The translations under genes and the position numbers were made by a program. Below, one piece after another: positions 46,715 through 59,112 of a stretch of DNA of 64,000 bases. Origin of the DNA: Mauremys mutica (taxonomy: Eukaryota > Chordata > Testudines > Geoemydidae). The notes beneath the pieces are model-generated. The model saw only the letters and a program-made list of their open reading frames with translations. It made no database searches and was not told the origin of the DNA. The stretch spans positions 77,507,697 to 77,571,696 of the forward strand of contig NC_059072.1 of the NCBI RefSeq assembly GCF_020497125.1, given 5' to 3'. The number at the start of each line of letters is the position of its first letter. The stretch's first letter is position 1.

Positions 46715-48919
46715 AATCTGTTTTTCTGGTCCTTATGATGTAAGCCCTCTATTTAGAAAAATGTTATTACTCCCTTTAAGTAAATGACATGAGTTTCAGA
46801 TCTAACAGTTTATTTAACTGAATGTCAGCTCCACAGTAGATTTTTTTTGCGCTGTTTCTCTTGGGGTTAGTCAAAAGACAGATAAACCAATAATAAACTA
46901 TATTTTGATAGTTCATCCACCCAAATGTTGAATTAGCAATGACACCTTCCTTTGATTACAATGAAAAATATTTGCACTTCTCCACTGAGAGTCTTGTTGC
47001 CAAATATACCAGTGTCCATCTGTCAGGGTGATAATGTGACCACTCTCAAGCTAGTCAGACAATCTAACTATGGCACAGATGACTATTGCTGCTATGTACT
47101 TGTGATGAAAAATTAAATGGTAGAGAAAAGGAATAGACAGTTCATATTATAATTGCCAGCAAAGCAGGTTGTATTACAATTTAAGAAACATATGAAGACA
47201 ATCTGTTCAACTGCATGTAACAGAAGAGCATGGCCTGTAGCTATGTTTGAATAGAGACAGACAAATGCACTGAGGAATGAGCTGAACAGTAAAGAAGCAT
47301 TGCCCCAAATACAAATTCTGTGCTCATTCCAAGTCTACAACAGCGTCCATTGGTATAATATAATTAGTGATATGTGAATTCATGGGCTCTTAATAAAGTC
47401 AATACTTTATTTTGTTTATTTACAATGTTTTGGAGAAGATATAAAACCAAAAGCCTGATCTCCTGTTGTATATGAAGTTTTCAGGTCAGTTTTCCTAACA
47501 GCAGGGTTGTGTGTCACTTATCTAGTTACCCCAATAAAATACAAGTGGGTAATTGCATTCTGCCCACTTGCTGGGGAGTGGTGAAGTGATCCCTACATAG
47601 AGTGTAATCATATAATTAATCTCCTTATTTATTTTCTGGCTTTGGAAAAGCCCCTCCAATCACCATCTCAATCAATTCTTTACCCTTTTTATCTTTGAAA
47701 ACAATACCTCTACTCTTTTCTTTCTGATCTCTCTTTTTCTGGTTTCCTACTATTATGATTTAAAAAAAGAGCTGTATTACAGTAATTCCTGGAGGCCTCA
47801 ACCAGGTCAGACCCCATTTTGGTAGGCACTGTGCAAATGTACAGTAAATGTCAATTTATGTCACTTTAATGTTTCTCATTTTCCACCTCCATCCTAACAC
47901 TGACTTCAGTCCTGAGGCCAGAATCTCTGCTATGTCTGAGTCACGGTGGCACATGATTGGTTGGTGACGGGAGGAGGAGAAGGGTAAAGGTAGCTTCCAA
48001 CATCCTTTATGCTCCAACTATCTAAGGACCTAGTTTCTTCCCTTTAGATATGTATAGGGCCTGACTCTACTCACTTACACCACTTCTAGTTATTTAACTT
48101 AATTGGGGTTTCTCCTAATTTACACAGCTGCAAAATCAGGCCCATTTGAACAGTTTTGAGAATATATAAAGCTGTAATCGTAGAGTGAGAGCTTTCTAAA
48201 TTACTCCTTGCTGTGCAGTTAATTGTCTATGCATACTTCCATCCCAAGCTAGGATATAATATGCCTCCTTATAATCATCTCTCTATATTATTTTCTTTGT
48301 ATCACTATTTCCCCAAAGAAAATAGATTATAGATTGCCGCTGTTGCATTTTAATTGAAAATTGCCAATGTGAGCTGTTAAAACACAGACTTGCCCATGTT
48401 TATGCATCCTCAGACTATCATGGCACTCACTTGTTATTCTGCACTAGTGTAGCAGGTTTATATGAGGCTGCTAAAAACATGTCATTATTTGTGAACTTGT
48501 TGGTTTAAACAGATGTTTGACAACAAAGGTGCTTATTAGCAGTGACCCTACCTGGCTGAGATACCAAATTTCTGGCTATGGAATCATTCTTCAAAGTTTA
48601 ATTAAAAAAGAAAAGAAAAGAAAAAGAACATTGGTTCTTTTTTTCTGGGTAATACTATTGAGTAACCAATGCAGTTAGAGGGAGAAATGAACCAAGAATA
48701 AAATATTCCACACATAAGAAGCTGCTGAGCAGAAACATAACTATCATATAAGGGAGAAGGCCGGAGGCTGTATGACAGGGGCCAAACATAAAATAAATGT
48801 TATTTCAGTTAGTCTGAGTTGATGCAGTGATATGGATTTGGAAAATTGGAATAACAGAGAGGCTATTGTTTTTCAAGATGGAAAACCACCTCCATGAGCT
48901 CCGCAGCTCCCAGCACTGA
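46715..48919. other. Non-coding with two old repeat remnants
   Basis: No gene seen. About 47780-47850 (GGAGGCCTCAACCAGGTCAG, then GGTAGGCACTGTGCAAA) looks like a common ancient reptile/bird repeat in reverse. About 48057-48145 (AGGGCCTGACTCTACTCACT facing AAAATCAGGCCC) is a palindromic copy related to the AAGTCAATGG family. Confidence 0.5.
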
Positions 48920-49036
48920 TGCACTGTCTACACTGGCACATTACAGCGCTGAAACTTGCAGCACTCAGGTGGGTGTTTTTTCACACCCCTGAGCAAGAAA
49001 GTTGCAGTGCTGTAAAGTGCTAGTGTAGACAAGCCC
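48920..49036. mobile_element. Compact foldback MITE
   Basis: CACTGTCTACACTGGCAC on the left faces GTGCTAGTGTAGACAAGCCC on the right. Nearly the whole ~117 bp is self-complementary: ACAGCGCTGAAACTTGCAGC pairs with GTTGCAGTGCTGT, and CAGGTGGGTG with CACACCCCTG. The right flank TAA and left flank TGA fit an eroded 3-bp target duplication. This is the PIF/Harbinger-like 'GTCTACACT' group. Confidence 0.75.
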
Positions 49037-49039
49037 TAA

Positions 49040-50138
49040 GTCTGCCCCCATGGCATGCGTGCCTCCTCTGAGAAGTCTCTAAAATAGTTGATTTGTGTGT
49101 TGATGAGCTCTTAGCACTGTCTGGCTATCAATGGCTACTCCTTTGTTGTAACTGAAAGGCTGGTTATGGGTGTTCCCAACCTCACAACATATTTCAGTAA
49201 CGCACATAGCAATACTTCATATACAATGATAACACATACATTCCAACAGGATATTAATGTTCAGATCACAACTTTTAAAATGATACCTCACAAGGCATAC
49301 TTTGTACAAAACATATCACAATCATGTCACCATGGTGAATATGGGGGTTCCAGGGTGCTACTCTGAGGTAGAGAGGGGAAACGCCCTTCCAGCTGCAGTG
49401 TAGATGTACCTCCACAGTTAATATCCAAACCCCTTCCTGGAAATTAGCTTTATTCAGAGAGTTCAGAAATAAACTGACATGTTGTGATTAAGTTTCACCA
49501 CAACCTCCTCCTGCCTTAAAGTTCTGTCAGGCCAATGAGACACTCCCCACTGCCTTTATATCCTAATCAGAGCTAATTAGCCCCACCTGCTAGTATGAGT
49601 CAAAAATAATTACACTGACTTAGTGTTTTAGTACCGAGCCCTGAGTGACTCAATGAATGAACACTGCATTCCTATTCAGGATCTTGGTGATTGTGTCCCC
49701 TCCCTCCTTACAGTAAAGAGAACACGTTTATTATTAAAACAACTGCTTGTGCTGTGGAATTTTGAGTTATCCATCAGTCAGTGCCTTCCAGAAAGAGGGA
49801 GGAGTGAAAGGAAGAACTTTCAGGTTTAATTGTGTATTGTTATTTCCCCGTAGACAGCATCATGAGACTGCCTCACTACAGCAAAGAGACAAAAGAGCAT
49901 TTTTTACAAAAATATTGTATGTAGGCGTAACAGCTTCTGGGGAAATGGTCATCTCTTTCTGTCTCCAATCCATACAAGACATTAACATTATAACAGACAG
50001 GGAAGGAGAACAATTTTATGTGCATGTACAACTTCAATCAAAAAGCAACAATTATTGAAGTGGGAGAAAGTAAACTGTTTAGCATATCCACAAGGGATAG
50101 TGTAGCCACCTGTATTTCCTTGCTTTGGAGCACCTGCA
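49040..50138. other. Non-coding, no feature seen
   Basis: No gene seen. The frames at 49166-49366 and 49747-50058 are short and without domains. Confidence 0.45.
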
Positions 50139-50230
50139 TTAAGAGCTTGTCTACACTTACAATGCTGCACCGGTGCAGCTGTGCCACTGTAGCACTTAGT
50201 GAACATGCAACCGTGGCAGGGGGTTTGTAG
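50139..50230 (+). mobile_element. Partial MITE, 'GTCTACACT' group
   Basis: TTAAGAGCTTGTCTACACTT has the expected TTA flank and left terminus. It is followed by the hairpin CTGCACCGGTGCAG and GTGCCACTGTAGCAC. I cannot find its right end before the next element, so it is probably truncated. Confidence 0.6.
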
Positions 50231-50338
50231 CTTGATGTCAGCATCACAGTGTGAGAGTGAGACAGGCAGTTGGTTGATTCAGAGGGCTCAGTGGTCCCAC
50301 AGTCCAGGCTGCACCCTGGGGCCCCCATCACACTGCAG

Positions 50339-50638
50339 GGGTACATCTACACTGCAGCTGGGAGTGTGTTTCCCAGCTTGGGTAGACAGACATGCACCAG
50401 CTCTGCTCAAGCTAGTGCATTAAAAATAGTGGCGTTGCTGGAGATGACAGTTTCGGCTTGCCACCTGAGTAAGACCTGCCCAGATACCTAGCTATGTACT
50501 CAAGCAGCTAGCTTCAAACTTCCACTATGCTACCCTCGCCTATGCTGCTATTTTTAGCACACTAGCTTGAGCAGACCTAGCATGTGTTTATCTGTCCAAG
50601 CTCGGAAGCACGCTCCCAGCTGCAGTGTAGACAAACCC
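50339..50638. mobile_element. ~300-bp MITE, 'GTCTACACT' group
   Basis: The left end GGGTACATCTACACTGCAGC, then TGGGAGTGTG, mirrors the right end CACGCTCCCAGCTGCAGTGT followed by AGACAAACCC. Inner segments also pair: CAGCTTGGGTAGACAGAC with TCTGTCCAAGCTCGG, and CTCAAGCTAGTGCATT with CACACTAGCTTGAG. The target duplication is unclear. No coding capacity. The closest relative in the window is 55216-55507. Confidence 0.8.
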
Positions 50639-50744
50639 AGGGTCTGTGTTCTCGGTTGAGGACCAGGTTGGGACCTAGACCATTTGCATCTCTCAGAGAG
50701 TAAAAGCTGAAAGCCCCTACAGTTTTGCCGTACTAAGTGTAAGG

Positions 50745-51200
50745 GCCCACACCTGCACCCAGACCCTGCTCTTTGCCCTCAGCTTATTCAGTTAATGAAT
50801 GTAGCCTCCTGATTGGCTGAAGATTCGATCGGGCACATTGTTAAACTCTGCAGCAGGTCTTGGTCCCTGGCTGCTCAATAGTGTTCCACACCTGCAGCTG
50901 TGATCCTGCTCCCCACTCCCTTCTTGCTCTATTCCTCACTCTGGATCCCTGCTCCTGCATCTTATCCCGTTTCATTCCTGATGTCCAGCTTCTGATGCCT
51001 GCTCTCAGATCTGTCTCACTCTCTGGACTTATTTGGCTTCTAACTCAGCCACTAGGCTGGCTACCTCTCTTCCAAACATTAAGCCAGACTCCCACCCTAA
51101 CCATTAGGCAAGACCACCCAGAGCCCGGTCTTTATACTGGGCAGGCTTCACTGAAGCTACCAAGCAGTAACAATAACACTCTGAAGCACTGGGTAAAAAA
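50745..51200. repeat. C-rich dispersed repeat, possible LTR fragment
   Basis: Strand-asymmetric, pyrimidine-rich sequence with CTCCTGATTGGCTGAAG (a reversed CCAAT box) followed by runs of CTGCTCC/CTCTGG words. It resembles C-rich reptile repeats that I remember only in outline. The 124-residue plus frame at 50860-51234 has no domain and is explained by the base bias. Confidence 0.3.
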
Positions 51201-51234
51201 GTCCATTTTCCTTTTTAAAAACATACCACCGTAA

Positions 51235-54197
51235 GAAGATAAAGTTATTAAATGTACTTTTGTTATCATCTGAAAGGTTTCAGTTTTAAGAGGGAATTTT
51301 ATTTCTTGCAGAGTTCAACAACATAATCTGTACTTCTTTTTCCTTTATTTTTTTTTAAATGAATCCTTAGACTGAAATTGTATATTGCTTTGTGCAGTTA
51401 AGGTCACAGAACTGGCCACCAGACAACATTAGAGACAAACCTACCATGGGAGAAGCACCTTTCCCCCTCTAGTTTTACAAGCAGTAAAAGAAAATATGAA
51501 CACAGTAGGAGCTATGCTAGCATTTTTCATCTGGTTTTTTTTCCCCCCCTTTTCTAGTTATCAGTTCAACTGAAATGAGAAAAAAATGGAACAGAGCACA
51601 AGCTCAAGTATCAGACTGACTTGGCAGCACAACGGTATTAGAACCTGGTGCTGCACTTTCCATAGCTGATTGTGCAAATGAAGTTCTATTTGATTAAGGC
51701 CATAATGTAATGTAAACACAGGACCTGTGGGACAGGAGCCCACAGGCTCAGTGTTTATAAGCATGTGTGGGAGCATCTACACTGAATATCAACCCTAGGT
51801 TTAGAATTTCTGGACCCAGGTTTCATACCTATGTACAGGCTTCTACATTGCACTAGGCAGATGAGAGCCATACCAGCCTAGCCCAGGCTTCCGAGTGCTC
51901 TCCCCAGCTGTAGCCACTCTGGCCATTTGTTTGTAGTGCACTGTGTGAAAACATGACTGTCCATCCTGAGGAAGTTTCAGCCTGCCAACACATCCTGCCA
52001 AACCATCGTTTGGTAGTGGGAAGATGGGAAATATATTTTGTGAAAAATGCACAACATAGTAAAAGAGCACATTTTAAACAATATGTTATGCAGGTGAGAA
52101 AAAAAAAAGACTAAAATTACAGGATTTCTCATCCATGTAACCCACCTGTTAAAATGCATGTGTTCCACTCTGTTTTGTATTTCCACAACTGAAATACCAA
52201 TATGTCAAAATTGCAGGGCAGCTGGCTGAGGCAGGAGCAGATGCAGGCATGACGGGGGTGCTATCCAGACCAGTGAGAGATTGAATCACCACTTGCCCTG
52301 CAACCCTGGGTGCTTCACAATGCTACGTGAGCATCCCAGGTTGGGAGCTACAGCAGCCATCCTACCAGCATGCAGGTCACACCCTGATTGGTGTGTGCTA
52401 GACATTTCTGGTTCAGCAGCTCTGACCCCAGCAGTCTGTCTGGAGCCCCACTCTGGCTGCCACCAGCCTGGGTTACTACTTTCAGGGTGACCACAACACA
52501 CTCCCAGTCCTGGATAGGGCATCTGCTACCATGTTGTCTTGCCTCTTTATATAGAAGAAACCTGTCTTGTCACCTTTGTCCGTGTACAGTCCCCAGGATA
52601 TAATATCAGAGTACACATCATTTCACCCACAGAGTTGTTACTAACATTCCACAGTGGCATTAGTGGCCAATGTGTTCTTATATTTCAAACAATATATTAC
52701 ATGCCACCTTTTAAATAAAATCATGGCACCAGTGTGTTAGGTGCAGATGAGTACATCAGATCTTACAAGAGTTGCTGACAGAGCAATGAACCACAAATGG
52801 GTCTGTCACAACAGGCTGGAGCAGGGGCTGCCTTAAATGGAAGAAGGCACAGGCTAAAGCAGAAGCAAAAGCAAGCTGGAGCAGGGAGAGACAATCTTGT
52901 CAGAACTGCTAGGCAATAGGAGTGCTCCCAACCAGATGGTGACATTGAGCAGAGTGGAGAGACTGTTTCCATTAGGAGCCTACATACATGCATTGGGATC
53001 AGTTGGCTGAACTATGGTTAAATGCTGTGGGGCCTATCACCAGATCTGTAGATAATTGCCGCTGATGACTCATCACACTCTCTGGGTCAGGGATAACTCA
53101 CCAGGCTTTAAAAGGCTCAGGCTCAGAGATAACTCAGGGATGACTATTCACAAGATGGCAAATCCTCCCTTTATGGAAAGGTCTTGTAGAGGTCAGCTCA
53201 TCAGTTTATATACATCAATGCAGTTCCTGCATCGAAGTCTCCAGCAGAGAATCTGGCCGAAAGAAACCAAACGGGGGTCTATAGAAATTTACCAGAGTTC
53301 TACAGACTTACTCTACAAATGTATAAAAAGTAATGGGTAATAGCTTTACTATCGTTTTTATAAGGGTCTTGCAGCAGAATGGTTATGGTTGCACTGTGCA
53401 AGGGGCATAATTTGAGGGCAAGGCATGAGGCCTGCCTCTAATGGATTTCCTGTATAATCAAGCTTGGGAGTAGACACTGAAAGATCTGCTACTACAAAGA
53501 TCCTTCCAGTCCTTCAAACCTCTTACAGCCATGGCTTTGTGACTAGAGCTGCTTGACAAACTGAGATTTACATTTTCAAATGACATCAAAAAGGGTGTGG
53601 GAGGGGGAAAAAAAATCACAGGACCTTTTTACTAATGTTCTGATCACCTCTAGGTATGAAAGTTGTACTCTCTCCAGATAGGAGGAAGCAGAAGGAGAAC
53701 TCTCCCTCTTTAGTCAGTATGTAATGATGACTGAATATCTGTTCATAGATTTTGATCTTCAATAAAACTTTTAAATAGTTGCCTCTTTGCTTTAATTTTA
53801 CTTTAGCTTAAATCCAGTTTGGAGTTTATATAAAGTCAATTAAACTAGAGAGAATAGAATGTACCAGATGATGTTTGAGGTTTGTAATTAGGAATATTCT
53901 TGGAGCTGTTATTTATCATTACCTATAATTTAGAAACTGTTTATTATAAAATGATGGTTCAAAAATTAAGTGCTTTGATGCTTTGGCACGTACTGTTATG
54001 TTTATTTCTAGACAATATGTACAACTGTGATTGGGCTGCTATAGGAAACTGAACAGAATGTGCATCTTTGATTCTGAGGCCACAGAATGTAGTCAACAGG
54101 ACTCACTCTTGCCATGTTACTTATACAAGATATTACTAAAACATAAACAATCGAGATGTGTACAGGCCTAAGGCCATGACTCTGCAATGAACTCTGG
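51235..54197. other. Non-coding, no gene seen
   Basis: About 51772-51935 starts GAGCATCTACACTG and may be another decayed MITE. The remainder is unique-looking, with no exon that I can defend. Confidence 0.4.
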
Positions 54198-54268
54198 GCA
54201 TGATCCAAAGCCCACTGAAGTGAATGCAAAGACTCCCACTGACTTCAATGGGCTCTGGATCAGACACT
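54198..54268. repeat. Palindromic short repeat, complete copy
   Basis: The left arm CATGATCCAAAGCCCACTGA and right arm TCAATGGGCTCTGGATCAGA pair imperfectly over about 70 bp. It is the same family as 24236-24307. Confidence 0.7.
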
Positions 54269-54464
54269 ATATAGGCAGCCCCCTGAGCCCATGCTAAGCT
54301 CCATTCAAGAAGATAGAGAGCTGCATGGGCATAGTGTGTGGGTCTGCCTGTGTGGAGCTCATGCCAAGATTATGGCCCTTCTTTGTAACCAAGATATTTT
54401 AGTATTCTAGCTCTGGCCATTCCTTCCCCCTTTGTTGGTTGTTCATGTTCCTCACCAGATCAGA

Positions 54465-54570
54465 ACTGAGTTTTTAAGTAGGTTGGGGCAGGGACTCTTT
54501 CATTTTGGGCATGTGCCTAACACACTTTTGTACACTTGAAATGTAATAGTAATAACAATATGGTCCCTAT
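54465..54570 (+). repeat. Ancient repeat tail, L2/MIR-like
   Basis: TTAAGTAGGTTGGGGCAGGG, ACTCTTTCATTTTGGGCATG and TACACTTGAAATGTAATAGT, then AATAACAATA, match the order of a widespread amniote repeat tail. Strongly diverged. Confidence 0.45.
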
Positions 54571-55215
54571 TCTTGGGCAGTAATCTGTATCAGCAATGAC
54601 CACAGAGTGGTTTGTAGGCACTGCAGACTACCCCCTCCTACAGAGGATAACTGCCCCTACTCTGCCATATTCCCATATTGGGCAATCAGCTTCATGGAAA
54701 TCACAATACCAGAGGGACTCACTAATTCCTATAATATTTCAACACTATTTGTTTGTGAGCCTTGCCCTTTTCCCTCTGCAGAGCCAGGGGAGCTCATGAA
54801 AACACAGATCCACTTGCAACATTGATTCAGGACAAAAGCTGCTCTCAAAGCATTCTGATTGGAGACCAGTTTTGATTCCAATTGCCATAACAAGACCTCA
54901 CCTCCTCAGAAAGTAGCCAACGGAGTCTGGGAAAGGTGCCTGGAAAACTTACAAATGCCTAAAAGTTATGTAACCTCCCCTTCATCCCAAATCGAGAGTA
55001 AAAAGCTGAGAGACTTAAGTTTGGTTTCAATGTACATTTAGTGCTAATATGAAGTGCCAGATTAACACTGGAAATTGTGCACCCTCTATTTATGTATGCA
55101 CATGTGGCTGGCAGCAGTGTAAGCTCCCTCACTATTAACATGGACAAATATGCTTTTCTATCTGAACATAAGAACATCTGAGGCTTTACACCACTTCTAT
55201 CAGCGCTGTATCTGA
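54571..55215. other. Non-coding, no feature seen
   Basis: Short frames only, in overlapping phases; no domain or repeat is recognised. Confidence 0.45.
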
Positions 55216-55507
55216 GGGGATGTGTACACTGGAACTGGAAGTGTAATTTCCAGCTCAGACAGACATACACACACTAGGTCTGACTGAACCAGTATGCTAA
55301 ACTTGGAAGCATAGCTGCAGTGGCACAAGAGACAGGATGGGCTAGCAGCCCCTAGAACATAGCCAGGGTTTCAGGCGGGATAGTACTCAGGCTGCCCGTG
55401 CTGCCATAGCTACACTGCTATTTTTAGTGCTCTAGCTTGATCACAGCTAGTGAGGATAGGCCTACTTGAGCTGGAAATTACACCCCCAGCTTCAATTTAG
55501 ACATAAA
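55216..55507. mobile_element. ~290-bp MITE, 'GTCTACACT' group, diverged
   Basis: The left terminus GGGGATGTGTACACTGGAAC faces the right end AGCTTCAATTTAGACATAAA. The subterminal segments GGAAGTGTAATTTCCAGCTC and GAGCTGGAAATTACACCCCC are inverted partners. The internal CTACACTGCTATTTTTAGTG is shared with 50339-50638 and 5105-5350. No coding capacity. Confidence 0.72.
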
Positions 55508-56700
55508 AAGGGCTGATAAAGTTGGAAGAGTAACCACAGACATATCACAATGTGACAAATCCTCTTCGGTTTCCCACACTTATAACCCTGCTACTCCACC
55601 TCTGACATGGAAGAACTGTTGCCGGTCGTGTATCTAGCTACCAATTCATGGTTTTACTATGGCACTTATCTACATTGTATCTAAGCCCTGTAAAGTGAGA
55701 GTAGTTCTGTTTCCTTGCCCATTCAGCCTGGGCATCTGCTCTGAGTGTCAACTGAGATACCTGATGGTGTGTGTGAGGATAGTAGCTTTTATTTTTCATA
55801 CGAATATCCATTTACACTAAAGTGTACTGATATCAGTTATTTGCCAGACAGACAACCAAACAGCAGTCCAAAGATAGCAGGACTTGCTGAACTGGAGTCT
55901 GAACTGAATTAAAATAGTGACCTAAAAGCTATACCCCAAGATTTCAATGAGATGGTCTGCATCATTTCTTTTTATTTATATTGAATTGGTTACTTAATCA
56001 ATTTTTTAGTTAAAAACCACAAGATACGAGATCTGCATTCAAGAAGACTATGTAAAGGAAACTGCACTCAGTGCCTCACAATGCACCCAGAGAGAGTGTA
56101 TATTGTATTTATTATTGCCTACGTACTGTGTAAAAGCACATCTTAGTATTCTCCGGGGAATGCCATTGAATCTAGAGTATCCGGTGTTTTTTTTAGTTTT
56201 CCTATTAGAGATTATCTACTACTCTTATAATTAAGATAAATTATATCAAATCACTGTTCAGAAGAGACTCTCTTTCAAAGAATGCACCATAATTCCTCCC
56301 ATGAAATATACATCACATAGTTTAAACAGAACCTCCCACAAGCAGTCACCTATAATACTTTCATTTATTTTGCACTCTATTAAGATTATTTTTAAAGAGC
56401 CAATGGGAGTTTTGGCTGAATAAGAGCCAAGGGTCCACAGGTCATCATGTTAAAACAAATTGTCTCCTGATTGTGTTACAATGACACTTTCTCAGTGCAT
56501 CAAACTGTTAATTACAACACGACCAGGAGACACTTTGATCTAGAGAATATCATATATTTTAAACAGTACTCAGTAGCAGCTGCCCTTAATGATTTTTAAA
56601 ATAAAAAATTAACTAACTATTATATTGTCATACAAGGACATGTCTGTAGCTGTAGTGCATAGCCCACTATTATCCACTAACGTATCATAAAATAAGAATA
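55508..56700. other. Non-coding; possible conserved element
   Basis: No gene or mobile element is seen. The 56440-56550 stretch has a complex composition and a 9-base inverted pair, GTCTCCTGA and CAGGAGAC, 60 bases apart. I note it only as a candidate conserved non-coding element. Confidence 0.35.
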
Positions 56701-56709
56701 AAAGACCCT

Positions 56710-57530
56710 CTAACAGGGTCTTGACTCACCACCACTGGCACTTCCTGCTGGTTGCTCCAGGAATTAGCTCTTGTCAGCTGAGGAGTGCCCTCCACGCATG
56801 GTGTCTCACCCATTGTCTGCTCTGCTGATTTGGGAACCACATTGCTCCCCACTCGGTGGTGTCCAGCAGTGTCCACTACTCCACTCTCACTCCCCTTCTG
56901 GGGGTGTGGGGTAACAACAGTCCTTCAGCTTGCACCTGCCTCAGTGGCCAAGCACAACCCCGAAGTCTAGTCTCTCACCTCAGGAGCAAGTTGCAATCAG
57001 TCTCAGCCACACTCCTCCATGGCCAGGTGCAGTGCAAGGGGTGGGGGGGAGTGGGGAACCCAGGCCCTCCTGCTACTCTGGGTCCCAACCCAGGGATCCT
57101 CTAGCAGCAGCCTCCCTCTGTTGCTCCTTTTCTCCCCTCTTGTATGCCTATCATCCCTAAGTTACTTCCCCTTTGGCCTGTGCACCTTCTTGATCCTTTT
57201 TAGCAGGGGCCACAGCCTGGCAAGTAACTGGGCTGGAGCTCTCCTCTGCTCCCCCAAGCCTGCCCAACACTGCTCTGTACAAGGTGCTACCTCCTTCCCT
57301 CAGGAGCCAGTCCTCCTCCCTTGCTAATCAGGAAGAGACTACCCTCTCCTTTGCTAGGCAGCCTTCATAAAGGGCCCAGCCCGGCCCTGATTGGCTGCCT
57401 CTTTCTTTGCCCTGATTGGCTCTCCACAGGCCTTTGCTGATTGGCTGCTGGTCTGCGCAGCCTCTCTGGACTGTTCCAGACCTTTTTCTCATGGAGTGGG
57501 GCAGCCATCCCAGTACAAGTCCCTTACAAT
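56710..57530. repeat. C-rich dispersed repeat with three ATTGGCT boxes
   Basis: A strongly pyrimidine-biased block. It contains GGAACCCAGGCCCTCCTGCT and three near-identical boxes around 57390-57445 (CCTGATTGGCTGCC, CCTGATTGGCTCTC, GCTGATTGGCTGCT), which are reversed CCAAT motifs. A related block lies at 58080-58760, sharing the 'CCTAGGCCCTCCTGCT' and 'GGTCCCAGCC' words. The frames here (up to 102 residues) are bias artefacts. An LTR or a non-autonomous element is possible; I cannot name it. Confidence 0.45.
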
Positions 57531-58079
57531 TTCCTCAAGTTTCCAAAAAATAAAAACTTATTGAATTAAAAATTTCTCAATATTTCCATTTTGCAGGAAA
57601 CTTCAGAAATTTGTGTTTTAATTTGGAATAAAACCAAATATTTTTTTCAATGTCAAAATTTCCCATGAAATGGAAATTCTGACTTTTAACTAGCTCTAGT
57701 AATGGACAAATCTTGACCTCTTCCCTCTGTACACCCATAGTGCAACTGATTCATTTCTGATGCACGAGTTGAGCAGGACTTGGCGAGCCAGTTCATGGCA
57801 TAGACTCTTATGCACTATTCAATCCAGCTCCATGAGGGCTCCTTACACATCCCTTCTTGAAGCTCAGCTGTGGGATAGGGCAACACAAAGAATGGAGGCA
57901 CAGGACCAGGGCTACAAGGCAGCTCCCCCAGTCATTTTTCTCAGAGAGTCGGGACGCATGAGAAAAAGTACTACTGTGAAACATGGATGTTATATTGTGC
58001 CATCTCTACGTCCCATGGAGGACTTAGCCCTAGGACTTTAAGAGGTACAAGTAAATGACAGGAGCATGACCACAAGTAG
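57531..58079. other. Non-coding spacer between two C-rich repeats
   Basis: No repeat is recognised here. The 93-residue plus frame at 57760-58041 has no domain. Confidence 0.4.
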
Positions 58080-58760
58080 CAGGGTTGGATGTTTGGTCAG
58101 CAGGACTCATGGTCTGGGCTTGCTGCTCTAGTCTCTCTTTTAGTTCAATGTGCCCTGAGCCCCCTGATTCAGCTGTCTCAACTTCCTGGTTGCTAACCCC
58201 TGGTCCTGTCCAAAGGGCTATGGGTCAGGAGACCTAGGGTGGGTAGGGAGACCTAGGCCCTCCTGCTCCACCAGGTCCCAGCCAAGAGCCCTAAGAGTGT
58301 GATAGTGCAGGATGGCCTACACTGAACCCACCTCCTGCTCACCTTCCATGGGCCACTTTCTACCACACCCACTGGCTCAGTTTGGGGCATAGCTAGTAGT
58401 TTAGTTATTGTTATTTGCTTCAAACCCCACAGTCTCACAGCTGATGCAGGCAATGCTCTGGTGCTTATGCACATGGTTCTCCCTACCTATTGGGTGATGC
58501 ATAAAAGGAGTGGGGAGAGAATCACAATTGGACCTCCTCAGTAAGGGCTCCCTCTCCTACTATTGCAGGGCAGTGCTTCTTCAAGAAATAGCTTCTTTCC
58601 CCCCCCCCCCCCCCTTGTCTGGGCAGCTCTCTTTGTACTACTCCTTTCCTCAGGAGCATGCTCTGCAGTGCCTGAGGGGTGGAGCTTTCCTGGACCAATA
58701 CTGACCCAGCCTCTCCCCAACCTCAGGTGTGGGGTTTGTAAGCCCCATCACACTATGGAA
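58080..58760. repeat. Second C-rich dispersed repeat copy
   Basis: The segment 58246-58310 (GAGACCTAGGCCCTCCTGCT, then CCACCAGGTCCCAGCC) corresponds to 57055-57110 in the neighbouring block. A 16-base C run lies at 58599-58614. Composition and word order suggest a diverged copy of the same family. No gene. Confidence 0.4.
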
Positions 58761-59112
58761 GCCGATAGTAGTATTAGTGACATCCAACTGTATACCAATT
58801 TGCCTCATTATGATTAAAGATTTTTTTATAAAATGAACAGCTTCATGAAAGAAAGAAAGAAAGAATGAATGAATCTGGCTGATGATATCTCTGACTATGT
58901 AGATATCTGATATAACTGCTGATATAACTGATATAAAGTCAAGACTCAAATAATCAGCAAATTAGAGTAGAAGCAGTATCTTTCAGCCGGTGCAGTTATA
59001 CTAGAGATCGAATCTCAGTGTCTAAGATATGGAAGATATTTAAGCTTTAACTTTGTAATGAGCTCTGTGAAGGTAGATCCCCAAGCTCATGAGAAGCACA
59101 ATTGATTTTAGT
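58761..59112. other. Non-coding with short GAAA/GAAT tract
   Basis: A (GAAA)n(GAAT)n tract lies at about 58848-58872. Nothing else is recognised. Confidence 0.45.

Noticed and set aside
50860..51234. 124-residue plus-strand frame
   Set aside because: Pyrimidine-rich repeat-like DNA gives Ser/Leu/Pro-rich translations by chance. No domain, no splice context.
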